From assembly GCF_026109735.1 (NCBI RefSeq), contig NZ_CP069620.1, positions 2,046,001 to 2,110,000 of the forward strand: a DNA stretch of 64,000 bases. Reading direction: 5' to 3'. This DNA comes from Salinimicrobium tongyeongense (GTDB taxonomy: Bacteria > Bacteroidota > Bacteroidia > Flavobacteriales > Flavobacteriaceae). Both the position numbers and the translations under genes were made by a program. Below are positions 1 to 8,616 of the stretch, piece by piece (position 1 is the first letter of the stretch; each line of letters begins with the position of its first letter). The notes under the pieces were generated by a model. It saw only the letters and a program-made list of their open reading frames with translations, ran no database searches and was not told the origin of the DNA.

Positions 1-1
1 G

Positions 2-1078
2 ATTGAACTTGCGCTCTGGTTCTTTGCAGGATTGCTCATCACCGGGTTCTTCCTAAAACGCATTAACCTGCTTTCCTCCAGCGTGAGTAAGGTGCAGGAC
101 ACTTTTCACCAGTATTACCAGTTGCTCGGGCTTATTGAAAACACTACTTTTTCTTCACAGTTGCTAAAGGTGCAAAGGGAGCAGATAATTTCTGAAAAAA
201 ACAAGGCTTCGGCCATTCTAAAGCAGTTTTCAAAGGCTATAGATTCGCTCGATCAACGCAACAATATGATCTTTGGCGTGTTTGGAAATGGGTTTTTGTT
301 GTGGGACCTTCGTTACTCCTACAAACTGGAGCAATGGATCAAAGACCACGGGCAGGTAGTTCCAAAATGGTTTGAAGTCATTGAATTTCTTGACGCTTAC
401 AATTCCCTCGGAAATTTTGCCTTCAACCATCCAAATTACGTTTTTCCCGAATTACACCACGATTCCCACATTGCTAAGGCCACCAGCCTGGCGCATCCGC
501 TTCTGGACCCCGAAAAACGAGTGGCCAATGATTTTGCCATTGAGAAAGAGCAGTTCTTTATCATCACCGGGGCTAATATGGCCGGGAAAAGCACCTTTTT
601 GAGAACTGTGAGCCTGCAAATACTCATGGGGAATGTTGGGCTTCCGGTTTGCGCCACCTCCTGCCATTACACCCCCATAAAATTGATTACCAGTATGCGG
701 ACTACCGATTCGCTCACAGATGACGAATCCTATTTCTTTTCAGAATTAAAGCGCCTCAAGTTTGTGGTAGATGAAATTAAAACCGATAAATATTTTATCA
801 TTTTAGACGAGATCCTGAAAGGAACCAACAGCACCGACAAAGCCATTGGATCGAGAAAATTCATTGAAAAGCTGGTTGGCTCACAGTCCACCGGAATCAT
901 TGCCACACACGATCTCAGCCTCTGCGAAGTTTCTGAAGAACTCCCGCAGGTGAAAAATTACTATTTTGATGCCGAGATCATCAATGACGAGCTCAATTTT
1001 GACTATCTCTTCAAAAAAGGAATCTGCCAGAATATGAATGCCTCTTTCCTGCTGAAGAAAATGGAAATTGTCGATTGA
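2..1078 (+). CDS. MutS-family DNA mismatch repair-like ATPase (5' truncated by window edge)
   Basis: The frame is open from base 2, so the N-terminus lies outside the window. The visible part is the ATPase core of a MutS protein: Walker A GANMAGKST at about 569-595, a conserved MRTTDSLTDDESYFFSEL segment, Walker B FIILDE followed by LKGTNSTDK, and an H-loop ATHD near the C-terminus. MutS ATPases clamp DNA and act in mismatch repair or recombination control. The first visible residues (ALWFFAGLLITGFFLK) are hydrophobic. This fits the extra MutS-like proteins of Bacteroidetes that carry N-terminal membrane segments better than classical MutS1. No mismatch-recognition domain is visible. The family call is firm; the substrate is unknown. 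Confidence 0.9.
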   Translation: MELALWFFAGLLITGFFLKRINLLSSSVSKVQDTFHQYYQLLGLIENTTFSSQLLKVQREQIISEKNKASAILKQFSKAIDSLDQRNNMIFGVFGNGFLLWDLRYSYKLEQWIKDHGQVVPKWFEVIEFLDAYNSLGNFAFNHPNYVFPELHHDSHIAKATSLAHPLLDPEKRVANDFAIEKEQFFIITGANMAGKSTFLRTVSLQILMGNVGLPVCATSCHYTPIKLITSMRTTDSLTDDESYFFSELKRLKFVVDEIKTDKYFIILDEILKGTNSTDKAIGSRKFIEKLVGSQSTGIIATHDLSLCEVSEELPQVKNYYFDAEIINDELNFDYLFKKGICQNMNASFLLKKMEIVD

Positions 1079-1277
1079 AGGTAGATTTTAGAGGTGCGAA
1101 ATTAGAAGTTGGCGCAGATTTGCAATCCGTGCCGGGACTGGAATTGGAATTTGGAATTTGAAAAAATGAAATTGTGGATTAGCCCCTAACCCCCAAAGGA
1201 AAATTAGGCTTCAGAAAACGAAGTTCGCAGGATCCAAACCAATATGCATTATTCAATATACATTATACATTTCATAA

Positions 1278-2279
1278 GTGGATTCATTAACTCAAATCGT
1301 TCTTGGTGCCGCGGTGGGCGAGGCCGTTCTTGGCAGGAAAGCGGGCAATAAAGCCATGCTTTACGGCGCCATTGCCGGTACCATCCCCGACCTCGATGCC
1401 ATTGCGGGAAATTTCACCGATACCATTACCGCCATTGAAATCCATCGCGGATTTTCCCATTCCATAGTGTTTTCGGTTCTGGCAGCGCCAGTATTTGGAT
1501 ATCTCATCTCAAAAATCGAACGAAAGTCGGGCGTGGGCTGGAAAAACTGGTCGTGGCTCATGTTCTGGGGCTTGTTGACCCACCCCATTCTCGATGCTTT
1601 CACCACCTGGGGCACCCGGCTGTTCTGGCCGCTGGAGGCGCGGCTGGCTTTTAAAAGCATCTTTGTCATAGACCCTTTGTACACCCTGCCTTTTCTGCTT
1701 TTTCTCATCCTAGCCATGCGCAGGAAAAAAGAGGATCCAAAAAGGGCAAAATTCAACCGCCTTGGCCTTATGGTGAGCAGCACTTACCTCATGCTTACTT
1801 TGGGTTTAAAGTTTGTGGCGCACCAGCAATTTGTAGATTGCCTTGAGCAGCAGGGCCATTTCTACAGCCGAATTGACACCCGCCCCACTCCATTGAACAC
1901 CATTTTATGGGCGGCGAATGCCGAGGCAGAAAATGATTTTCTCATTGGCTACTACTCCTTTTTTGACGACCAGATAATAAGGTTTGAAGCCGTTCCCAAG
2001 AACCACTACTACCTTGGAGGTCTCAAAAATGACAAAAACGTGCAGCGTTTAATCGATATTTCCAAAGGCTGGTACACGATTTCAGAAAAAGATGGCGATT
2101 TGTATTTCAATGACCTTCGCTTCGGAAAATTGAATCCGCAGAATGAAGAATCAGATTTTGCTTTTAGCTATAAGCTCATTTCTGAAGGCGGTAGCATAAG
2201 GGCAGAAGAGGTTTCCAAACGTCCTGAAGATGCCCGGGAGATTTTGAGTGACCTCTGGGAGCGTATCAAAGGCAATTAA
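1278..2279 (+). CDS. Membrane-bound metal-dependent hydrolase, YdjM/DUF457 family
   Basis: A 333-residue integral membrane protein with the N-terminal pattern of the YdjM (LexA-regulated membrane hydrolase) family: MDSLTQIVLGAAVGEAVLG, then IPDLDAI, HRGFSHS and LTHPILDAFTTWGTRLF. The Asp and His residues of these motifs are the expected metal ligands. Several hydrophobic segments follow in residues 60-180, and the C-terminal 120 residues are soluble. The frame starts with GTG at 1278, and this start matches the family N-terminus exactly. No clear ribosome-binding site is visible. The physiological substrate of the family is not established. It stands alone between the MutS-like gene and the DUF885 gene. 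Confidence 0.85.
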   Translation: MDSLTQIVLGAAVGEAVLGRKAGNKAMLYGAIAGTIPDLDAIAGNFTDTITAIEIHRGFSHSIVFSVLAAPVFGYLISKIERKSGVGWKNWSWLMFWGLLTHPILDAFTTWGTRLFWPLEARLAFKSIFVIDPLYTLPFLLFLILAMRRKKEDPKRAKFNRLGLMVSSTYLMLTLGLKFVAHQQFVDCLEQQGHFYSRIDTRPTPLNTILWAANAEAENDFLIGYYSFFDDQIIRFEAVPKNHYYLGGLKNDKNVQRLIDISKGWYTISEKDGDLYFNDLRFGKLNPQNEESDFAFSYKLISEGGSIRAEEVSKRPEDAREILSDLWERIKGN

Positions 2280-2336
2280 TCCGGCAGCAGTTACTTCCGG
2301 AAAAAGCTATATTTATCACTCCACAAAAATTTGACC

Positions 2337-4052
2337 ATGAAATACCTTTTTTGGCCCCTCAGCTTTATCTGTTTCTTCAGTTTTTCCGCGGCAATAAGTC
2401 AGAATTCTTCCGAAGCACTTAAGCGGGTGATAGAAAAGGTGCAGCAGCACGAGGCTTATGACCGGAAGGAATTTCCGTTAGGACTTTACACTGAAGAATA
2501 CTATAAAAATGAAGCCGGTTTTGCCCGGGAACAGCTAAAAGAGCTGAAAAAAGTTGATAAAGCGACCCTTTCGGAAACAGAAAAGATTTCAGCCGAACTG
2601 TTGCGCTACGATTTGCAGGAAACGGTAGATTTTTACGAGTATGAGGCTTATTTGAACCCGTTGCTTTCAGATGCCGGTTTTCATGTGAGTCTGCCTTACC
2701 ATGTGCGCGATCTCAGCGATTACGGGCAGGTGAAAACCTATCTCCAAAAGTTAAACGCCCTCCCGGCTTATGTAGATCAACACCTGGTTTTGCTTCGGAA
2801 AGGGATACAAAAAGGGCTTTTACAGCCCGCTGTTATTTTTGAGGGCTACGAAGCTACTTACAATGACCAGATTGTGGATGACCCGAAAGAAAGTTACTAT
2901 TATTCGCCATTTTTGAAGCTTCCACAGACTTTGAGTGAGCAGCAGAAAGATTCGGTTCTGGCGGCGGCCAGGAAAGTTGTGGCCACAAAGGTGATCCCGC
3001 AGTTCAGGCGCATAAAAGCCTTTTTTGAGACCGAATATCTTCCGGCGGCGAGAAAAAAGATCGGAGTTTCAGAAATTCCGGGAGGCCGCGAATATTACCA
3101 AAACCGCCTCAATTACTATACAACGCTGAACCTTTCCGCAGAAGAGATCCACCAGAAAGGCCTTGAGGAGGTGGCGCGCATCAATGCCGAAATGAAAAAG
3201 ATCATTGCTGAAGTGGGTTTTGAAGGCAGTTTTGAAGATTTTATACAATTTTTGCGCACCCATGAGCAGTTTTATGCCCAGACAGGCGAGGAGCTGCTGA
3301 AGGAGGCACGTGATATTGCCAAGCGCATCGATGCCGAACTTCCAAAATTTTTCAGGACCCTGCCGCGAAAACCTTATGGCGTGGCGCCTGTACCCGATGC
3401 CATTGCGCCAAAATACACCACCGGCAGGTATGTTGGTGCTTCTCATGAAACCCAGCCGGGATATTACTGGGTGAACACGTATAACTTGCCGAACCGGCCT
3501 CTTTACGTGCTGCCGGCACTTACCGCGCATGAGGCCGTGCCGGGGCACCACCTGCAAATTTCTTTGAATGGCGAGTTGGGTGACAGCATCCCGAAGTTTA
3601 GAAAGCACTTTTATTTATCGGCTTTTGGAGAGGGCTGGGGGCTTTATGCCGAAACTTTAGCCGAAGAAATGGGCATTTACAGAACCCCCTATGAACAGTT
3701 CGGGAAACTGACTTATGAACAGTGGCGCGCCGGCCGACTCGTAGTTGATACCGGAATTCACGCCATGGGCTGGACCCGCGAACAGGCTGTGGAGTTTTTG
3801 CGCGCCAATACCGCACTTTCGCTGCACAATATTAATACTGAAGTTGACCGGTACATCTCATGGCCGGGGCAGGCTGTTTCTTATAAGATTGGGGAAATGA
3901 AGATCCGCGAACTCCGAAAAAAAGCCGAAGCCGCTCTGGGGCCCGATTTTGACATCAGGAAATTCCATGAGATCATTCTCGAACAGGGCACGGTAACCCT
4001 GCCCATCATGGAGGAAAGGGTGGAGGCGTATATTGAGAGGAGTTTGAAGTAA
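2337..4052 (+). CDS. Secreted DUF885 family protein (putative metallopeptidase-like)
   Basis: A 571-residue protein with an N-terminal signal peptide (MKYLFWPLSFICFFSFSAA) and a full-length DUF885 domain. The family hallmark HEAVPGHHLQ lies near residue 398, followed by FGEGWGLYAETLAEEMG near 430. Together these resemble a zinc-binding His/Glu centre, and DUF885 is usually regarded as a metal-dependent carboxypeptidase-like family. ATG at 2337 is preferred over an in-frame TTG two codons upstream because it gives a cleaner signal peptide. The product is probably periplasmic or surface exposed. A strong hairpin (4061-4093) directly after the stop probably ends the transcript. Confidence 0.85.
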   Translation: MKYLFWPLSFICFFSFSAAISQNSSEALKRVIEKVQQHEAYDRKEFPLGLYTEEYYKNEAGFAREQLKELKKVDKATLSETEKISAELLRYDLQETVDFYEYEAYLNPLLSDAGFHVSLPYHVRDLSDYGQVKTYLQKLNALPAYVDQHLVLLRKGIQKGLLQPAVIFEGYEATYNDQIVDDPKESYYYSPFLKLPQTLSEQQKDSVLAAARKVVATKVIPQFRRIKAFFETEYLPAARKKIGVSEIPGGREYYQNRLNYYTTLNLSAEEIHQKGLEEVARINAEMKKIIAEVGFEGSFEDFIQFLRTHEQFYAQTGEELLKEARDIAKRIDAELPKFFRTLPRKPYGVAPVPDAIAPKYTTGRYVGASHETQPGYYWVNTYNLPNRPLYVLPALTAHEAVPGHHLQISLNGELGDSIPKFRKHFYLSAFGEGWGLYAETLAEEMGIYRTPYEQFGKLTYEQWRAGRLVVDTGIHAMGWTREQAVEFLRANTALSLHNINTEVDRYISWPGQAVSYKIGEMKIRELRKKAEAALGPDFDIRKFHEIILEQGTVTLPIMEERVEAYIERSLK

Positions 4053-4060
4053 TATTTTAA

Positions 4061-4093
4061 AGGCCTCACAGGTTTCCAAAACCTGTGAGGCCT
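4061..4093. terminator. Dispersed hairpin repeat / bidirectional terminator, copy 1
   Basis: Near-perfect inverted repeat with 15-bp arms (AGGCCTCACAGGTTT and its complement) around a CCA loop, 8 bases past the DUF885 stop codon. It belongs to the same family as the hairpins at 5955-5993, 56773-56805, 60731-60763 and 60825-60857. Confidence 0.75.
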
Positions 4094-4284
4094 ATTATTT
4101 AAATACGAATGCGACTCTTTACAAAACTATAAATCCTACAGCCAAATAACATTCCAAAAAAACTTTTCCCGCTTCGTTAAAATAAGCTACTTTTGCACCC
4201 GCAAAAATTCTTTCTAAACACAGGATTTTTTCCAGATAAATCCAATTCTTAAAATCATCTGCAGGCTTCCTGCAATCTCTACTT

Positions 4285-5184
4285 ATGAACAACTCTATAC
4301 TTAAAGGCAGCCTTTTCGTTGCACTTGGGGCGATTAGCTATGGAATGCTCACTACCTTTGTAAAAATGGCCTATGCCGAAGGCTACACCTCTCATGAGAT
4401 CACGTTCTCCCAAATGGCCCTTGGCCTTGCGGGCTTAGTGCTTATCAACATTTTTATAAGGAAGGAAAAAGCAGCTGCCCCCATTCAGAAGAAATCAAAA
4501 AGCATTATAAAACTTGTGGCTGCAGGAACTTCCCTGGGCCTTACCAGTACTTTCTACTACCTGGCAGCAAAATATATCCCGGTCTCCATTGGGATTGTGC
4601 TGTTAATGCAAAGCGTATGGATGGGCGTGGTGCTTGAGGCTTTACTCGAAAAGAAAGCCCCGGGCGCTAAAAAGGTGTTTGCGGTAATTGCCATCCTGGC
4701 GGGCACCGTGCTGGCGACAAATCTTTTGGCCGACTCTTTCCAGCTGGACTGGAGAGGGATGGGATGGGGGCTGCTTGCCGCCATGTCTTACACCGTGACT
4801 ATTTACACTTCCAATACCGTGGCACTACAGCTGCATCCTTTAAGAAGAAGTTTGTGGATGATGCTGGGCGGTACACTTATTGTCGGGATCATTTCATTCC
4901 CGTTTTTAATTGAGCAGTTTAACCTGCAAATAATCCAGAAATGGGGGCTTATTCTTGCCCTTTTTGGAACCATACTTCCTCCCATCCTTTACACCCGGGG
5001 AATGCCAAAAACAGGAGTGGGGCTTGGAGCTATCGTTTCCTCAATCGAACTTCCGGCAGCAGTACTTATGGCTTATTTCCTCCTTAGCGAGAGGGTAGAT
5101 ATGTATCAATGGGCGGGAATTATACTGATCTTAATCGCGGTAATCCAGATGAACCTGCCAAACTTCAGGCGTGGGAAAGCCTGA
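4285..5184 (+). CDS. EamA/DMT family permease
   Basis: A 299-residue, almost wholly hydrophobic protein with two homologous halves of about five membrane segments each, the layout of drug/metabolite transporter superfamily EamA permeases. The first half starts LFVALGAISYGMLTTFVK. The second starts GMGWGLLAAMSYTVTIYTSNTVAL and ends YFLLSERVDMYQWAGIILILIA, the usual end of the second EamA repeat. Such proteins export metabolites, often amino acids or nucleosides, but no substrate can be read from the sequence. It sits as a single gene before phnA. Confidence 0.85.
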   Translation: MNNSILKGSLFVALGAISYGMLTTFVKMAYAEGYTSHEITFSQMALGLAGLVLINIFIRKEKAAAPIQKKSKSIIKLVAAGTSLGLTSTFYYLAAKYIPVSIGIVLLMQSVWMGVVLEALLEKKAPGAKKVFAVIAILAGTVLATNLLADSFQLDWRGMGWGLLAAMSYTVTIYTSNTVALQLHPLRRSLWMMLGGTLIVGIISFPFLIEQFNLQIIQKWGLILALFGTILPPILYTRGMPKTGVGLGAIVSSIELPAAVLMAYFLLSERVDMYQWAGIILILIAVIQMNLPNFRRGKA

Positions 5185-5309
5185 ATATTAGCTTCGGAAA
5201 CTACTTCGGAAAGCGAGGGAATACGAGTTCAAAATTTTTCAGAAAGCTTCCGAAGAGAACATTTTTTCTGCTACTGCTAAAGCTGAAATTTTCTAAAACC
5301 TGAAAACAG

Positions 5310-5317
5310 TATCTTTG
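5310..5317 (+). promoter_or_regulatory. Bacteroidetes -7 box upstream of phnA
   Basis: TATCTTTG matches the Bacteroidetes TAnnTTTG -7 consensus and lies 18 bases before the phnA ATG at 5336. No good -33 TTTG box is seen. The same octamer precedes the pseudouridine synthase gene at 50527 and the diphosphomevalonate decarboxylase gene at 38938. Confidence 0.55.
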
Positions 5318-5335
5318 TCTTAAATATTTCTTAAA

Positions 5336-5911
5336 ATGAGCTTAGAGCAAGACCTTTTTCAAAGAAGTTCCTCCCAGTGTGAGCTTTGTACTTCTACCAA
5401 TGATCTACAGGTGTATGAAATCCCAGATTCTCCTGAAGGCAATGAACATCATATTCTTATTTGTGCTACCTGCAAAGACCAGATAGAAGACCCCGGGAAA
5501 ACCGACCCTAACCACTGGAGGTGTTTGAACGACAGTATGTGGAGTGCGGTCCCTGCTGTTCAGGTCATGGCCTGGCGCATGTTGAACCGCCTCAAAGCTG
5601 AAGGCTGGCCGCAAGACCTGCTTGATATGATGTACATGGAAGAAGAGCAGCTGGCCTGGGCAAAATCGGGGCAGGCAACGGGTGAAATTCAGGGTACTGT
5701 GGTGCACAAAGATTCCAACGGGGCCAAGATCGAAGCGGGAGATACCGTGGTTTTAATTAAAGATCTGCCGGTAAGGGGCTCGAGCCTGGTAGCCAAAAGG
5801 GGAACGGCCGTAAGAAGGGTTTCGCTGGTACACGACAATCCGGAGCAGATAGAAGGGAAGGTAGAAGGGCAGCAGATCGTGATCCTTACAAAGTTCGTTA
5901 AGAAGACATAA
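5336..5911 (+). CDS. PhnA domain-containing protein
   Basis: A 191-residue cytosolic protein. The N-terminus holds a zinc-ribbon pair of cysteines (CELC near residue 15 and CATC near 43). The C-terminal 70 residues (GDTVVLIKDLPVRGSS ... GQQIVILTKFVKKT) are the typical KOW-like beta domain of PhnA/YjdM proteins. Despite the historical name (alkylphosphonate uptake), the family is not shown to act in phosphonate metabolism, and no other phn genes are nearby. A hairpin repeat at 5955-5993 follows and serves this gene and the convergent M20 dipeptidase gene. Confidence 0.85.
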   Translation: MSLEQDLFQRSSSQCELCTSTNDLQVYEIPDSPEGNEHHILICATCKDQIEDPGKTDPNHWRCLNDSMWSAVPAVQVMAWRMLNRLKAEGWPQDLLDMMYMEEEQLAWAKSGQATGEIQGTVVHKDSNGAKIEAGDTVVLIKDLPVRGSSLVAKRGTAVRRVSLVHDNPEQIEGKVEGQQIVILTKFVKKT

Positions 5912-5954
5912 ATAATATACAAACCGCGGAATTTCTGCGACTTCACAGCATGAG

Positions 5955-6034
5955 AAAAGGCCTCACTGTTTTTCAAAAGCAGTGAGGCCTTTTGTAATTT
6001 AAACCTATCGAGGTCTCAAAGACCTGTTAGGTTT
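5955..6034. terminator. Two adjacent hairpin repeats between convergent genes
   Basis: The first hairpin (5955-5993) has a 14-bp stem with GGCCTCACTG/CAGTGAGGCC ending in T-runs on both strands. The second (6001-6034) is an imperfect stem AAACCT...AGGTCT / AGACCT...AGGTTT. They lie between the convergent phnA-like and M20 genes, as expected for a bidirectional terminator. Both relate to the CCTCACAGG hairpins elsewhere in the window. Confidence 0.7.
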
Positions 6035-6067
6035 GGCATATTAAGTTGTTTTATGTAGTGTATACTG

Positions 6068-7465
6068 CTACTTCTCTGCCTGCTTCAGCTTGGCGAAGTG
6101 CTTGTAGAAATACGGAATGGTTTCAATTCCCTTCAGGTAATTCCAGATCCCGAAGTGCTCATTGGGGGAGTGGATGGCATCGGTATCCAGGCCAAAGCCC
6201 ATCAGGATGGTCTTACTCTTCAGTTCCTTCTCAAAAAGGGCAACTATGGGAATGCTTCCCCCGCTGTGCTGCGGGATAGGGTCTTTCCCAAAGACTTCGG
6301 CATAAGCATCGTTTGCAGCCTGATATTCCAGTGTATCTATAGGCGTGACGTAGGCCTGACCGCCGTGATGAGTGGTCACCTTTACTTTTACACTTTTGGG
6401 GGCAAGGCTTTCAAAGTATTTGGTGAACAGCTCACTTATCTTCTTCCAGTCCTGGTCACTTACAAGGCGCATCGAAATTTTAGCGTAAGCCTTGGAAGGA
6501 AGCACGGTCTTGGCGCCTTCGCCGGTGTAGCCTCCCCAAATCCCGTTTACGTCTAAGGTGGGGCGAATTGAAGCGCGTTCGAGCGTGGTGTAGCCTTCTT
6601 CCCCATGCACATCATCAATATCGAGTTTCTTTTTGTAAGCTTCGAGGTCAAAAGGAGCTTCGGCCATTTTTTTTCTTTCAGCTTCGCTGTATTCCTTAAC
6701 ATCGTCATAGAAGCCGGGTACGGTGATGCGGTTGTTCTCATCCTGTAAATTAGCGATCATCTTTGAAAGCACATTTATGGGGTTGGCAACTGCTCCGCCA
6801 TAGAGTCCGCTGTGCAGGTCGCGGTTTGGTCCGGTAACTTCCACTTCCATATAGCTCAGTCCGCGAAGACCGGTAGTGATGGAAGGGGTGTCTTTGGCGA
6901 TCATCCCGGTATCGCTGATGAGGATCACATCATTCTGCAGTTTTTCCTTATTTTTCTCAATAAACCAGCCCAGGTGTTCACTTCCAACTTCCTCTTCTCC
7001 TTCAATCATGAATTTTACATTACACGGAAGCTGATTGTTCTTCGTCATGTATTCCACGGCCTTTACGTGCATGTACATCTGCCCCTTGTCGTCGCAGGCA
7101 CCCCTGGCAAAAATGGCACCTTCGGGGTGAATTTCGGTTTCTTTGATCACCGGCTCAAATGGCGGACTCTCCCAAAGGTCAACCGGATCTGGGGGTTGCA
7201 CATCATAATGGCCGTAGACGAGTACGGTGGGCAGGTTCTTATCGATGATCTTTTCGCCATACACAACCGGGTGCCCCGGAGTCTCGTGGATCTCGGCCAC
7301 ATCACACCCGGCGTCTAAGAGGCTTTGTTTAACCGCTTCGGCGGTTTTTAGCAGTTCTTTTTTGTATTTGGAATCGGCACTAATGGACGGGATCTTCAAC
7401 AGCTCCACGAGTTCGTCAATGAACCGCTGTTTATTCTCATCCACATATTTCTTGATGTCTTGCAT
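6068..7465 (-). CDS. M20 family dipeptidase (CNDP/carnosinase-like)
   Basis: A 465-residue zinc peptidase of the M20 family, the usual length for the cytosolic nonspecific dipeptidase group. Metal-site motifs are in order: VYGHYDVQPPDP (His and Asp), FARGACDDKGQ (bridging Asp), EGEEEVGSEHLGW (Glu pair) and, near the C-terminus, GLDTDAIHSPNEHFGIW (His). The lid/dimerization domain occupies roughly residues 200-360. The likely reaction is hydrolysis of dipeptides in the cytoplasm. It is monocistronic and convergent with the phnA-like gene. Confidence 0.92.
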   Translation of the reverse strand: MQDIKKYVDENKQRFIDELVELLKIPSISADSKYKKELLKTAEAVKQSLLDAGCDVAEIHETPGHPVVYGEKIIDKNLPTVLVYGHYDVQPPDPVDLWESPPFEPVIKETEIHPEGAIFARGACDDKGQMYMHVKAVEYMTKNNQLPCNVKFMIEGEEEVGSEHLGWFIEKNKEKLQNDVILISDTGMIAKDTPSITTGLRGLSYMEVEVTGPNRDLHSGLYGGAVANPINVLSKMIANLQDENNRITVPGFYDDVKEYSEAERKKMAEAPFDLEAYKKKLDIDDVHGEEGYTTLERASIRPTLDVNGIWGGYTGEGAKTVLPSKAYAKISMRLVSDQDWKKISELFTKYFESLAPKSVKVKVTTHHGGQAYVTPIDTLEYQAANDAYAEVFGKDPIPQHSGGSIPIVALFEKELKSKTILMGFGLDTDAIHSPNEHFGIWNYLKGIETIPYFYKHFAKLKQAEK

Positions 7466-7625
7466 GTGTATAATTTTGGTATGAAAGTAAAGGTAATAAA
7501 ATTAGATGTGAGTCATTAGACCTGAGGTTTTAGTCTTGAGACTTAGCCCAGGCCTAAATATTGATAACTGAAATCTTATGTCTGAATTTTTTTTCATGCT
7601 CGGATGAAAAAAAAATGTTTTTCCA

Positions 7626-7655
7626 TTTGCAGATTCAAACTTATGCTTATATTTG
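7626..7655 (+). promoter_or_regulatory. Promoter of tRNA-Leu (-33 TTTG / -7 TATATTTG)
   Basis: TTTG at 7626-7629, an 18-base spacer and TATATTTG at 7648-7655 fit the Bacteroidetes -33/-7 promoter pattern. The tRNA gene starts 40 bases further on. This promoter is on the host side of the island junction. Confidence 0.65.
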
Positions 7656-7694
7656 CATCCGCTTACAACAAGCAATCATATTGAAATTACCAAT

Positions 7695-7776
7695 GCGGGC
7701 GTGGTGGAATTGGTAGACACGCTAGACTTAGGATCTAGTGCCTTACGGTGTGAGAGTTCGAGTCTCTCCGCCCGCA
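7695..7776 (+). tRNA. tRNA-Leu (anticodon UAG)
   Basis: An 82-nt tRNA with acceptor stem GCGGGCG/CGCCCGC, discriminator A, and anticodon stem CTAGA/TCTAG around loop CTTAGGA, giving anticodon TAG (reads CUA leucine codons). It has a long class II variable arm (GCCTTACGGTGTG region) and T-arm GAGAG-TTCGAGT-CTCTC. CCA is not encoded. The gene is the integration target of the downstream island: everything from the anticodon loop onwards has a second, diverged copy at 33268-33318. The 5' half is therefore host DNA and the 3' half was supplied by the element. Confidence 0.96.
7726..7742 (+). repeat. attL core repeat (17 bp) in tRNA-Leu anticodon arm
   Basis: ACTTAGGATCTAGTGCC, identical to 33268-33284. 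It covers the 3' part of the anticodon arm and the start of the variable arm, a common crossover location for tyrosine recombinases in tRNA genes. Confidence 0.88.
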
Positions 7777-7785
7777 CAGACTGAG

Positions 7786-7814
7786 AAAGCCGACTTTAAC
7801 GAGTCGGCTTTTTT
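7786..7814 (+). terminator. tRNA-Leu terminator (left copy)
   Basis: Stem AAAGCCGACT/AGTCGGCTTT with loop TTAACG, ending in a T-run, 10 bases after the tRNA. The same hairpin, with identical stem and loop, follows the tRNA remnant at 33324-33353. The duplication at the island ends thus extends beyond the tRNA gene. Confidence 0.85.
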
Positions 7815-7820
7815 ATTTGG

Positions 7821-7841
7821 GGTACAACATAGGTACAACAT
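7821..7841 (+). repeat. Left arm-type direct repeat (candidate integrase binding site)
   Basis: Two tandem GGTACAACAT units separated by one A, identical to 33144-33164 and in the same orientation. It lies 79 bases inside the left att core; the right copy lies 103 bases inside the right core. Placement on both sides of the core in the circular form suits lambda-like arm sites. The remaining sequence from 7842 to 8109 holds no recognizable gene. Confidence 0.6.
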
Positions 7842-8109
7842 AGAATTCAACTTCTACTTCTGAATTTATATAGTGGCAATGGAATCCAGTTGTATTCAAA
7901 TATTATAGGCTTTCCAGAGTATGGTGTGAATTGGAATAACTTCTAAACTAACTGATCTCTTTGTTTTTTTAGAAAACCTTCAAGACTTCAAAAGAATTGA
8001 AGAAGCTATATGTTAGTCAAAGCTCTACCTTTGTCACTTAGAACGTCTCAAAAGTTCTATTCAATGTAGGAGTCCTAGAAAATTTCTTGCAATAGGACAT
8101 TTCTCATTC

Positions 8110-8544
8110 TTAATTCGTTTTACCCTTCTTCCCGCCTCCTTCCTTGTACAACCTTATAAATTCTTTTTTGGTAATTTGGCTATTGATATCCTTATCTGCG
8201 ACTTCAAATAATCCTTCATTAAACTCTTCCATTGACACTTTATTATTACCATCCAGATCCCACTCTCCAAATTCTTCCACTGCGGAAATTTGGTAACCAC
8301 CCAGAAAATCATTTACACCATTGTACCACTCCTCTTCGCTTAAAGTACCGTTACGATTCTGGTCCCATTTTCCAAAATAGTCCATTTCGGCGATTGCATT
8401 GAGAAATTCCTCGTCATTTAGATTGTTATTCTGGTCTTTATTGAATGCCTTGTATAATTTTGCTCCTTCGCCATCCTGACCACAGGCTAGTCCAAAGATG
8501 AGAATAGTCAGAATACTTTTAGAAAACAGTTTACGGTTCATCAT
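8110..8544 (-). CDS. EF-hand calcium-binding lipoprotein
   Basis: A 144-residue protein with a lipoprotein signal ending in lipobox GLAC (Cys near residue 21) and four EF-hand loops: DQNNNLNDEEF, DQNRNGTLSEEEW, DLDGNNKVSMEEF and DKDINSQITKKEF. These sequences match, loop for loop, the C-terminal tail of the neighbouring antiporter (8617-9996), including a shared FLGGY...VEEFGEWDL...EEF.EGLFE core, so the two are paralogous modules. The protein should be anchored outside the cytoplasm and bind Ca2+ or a similar ion. Its exact role in the metal island is unknown. It lies directly downstream of the antiporter, in the same direction. Confidence 0.82.
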   Translation of the reverse strand: MMNRKLFSKSILTILIFGLACGQDGEGAKLYKAFNKDQNNNLNDEEFLNAIAEMDYFGKWDQNRNGTLSEEEWYNGVNDFLGGYQISAVEEFGEWDLDGNNKVSMEEFNEGLFEVADKDINSQITKKEFIRLYKEGGGKKGKTN

Positions 8545-8616
8545 TTTTACACTTATTTAATTCAGAAATTAAAAACTTTATGGCAGTTGTTAATTCTCCG
8601 GGTACAGCAGGTACGG

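Noticed and set aside
5109..5303. Small + strand ORF at the 3' end of the EamA gene
   Set aside because: It overlaps the permease in another frame and its continuation has no recognizable domain or start context.
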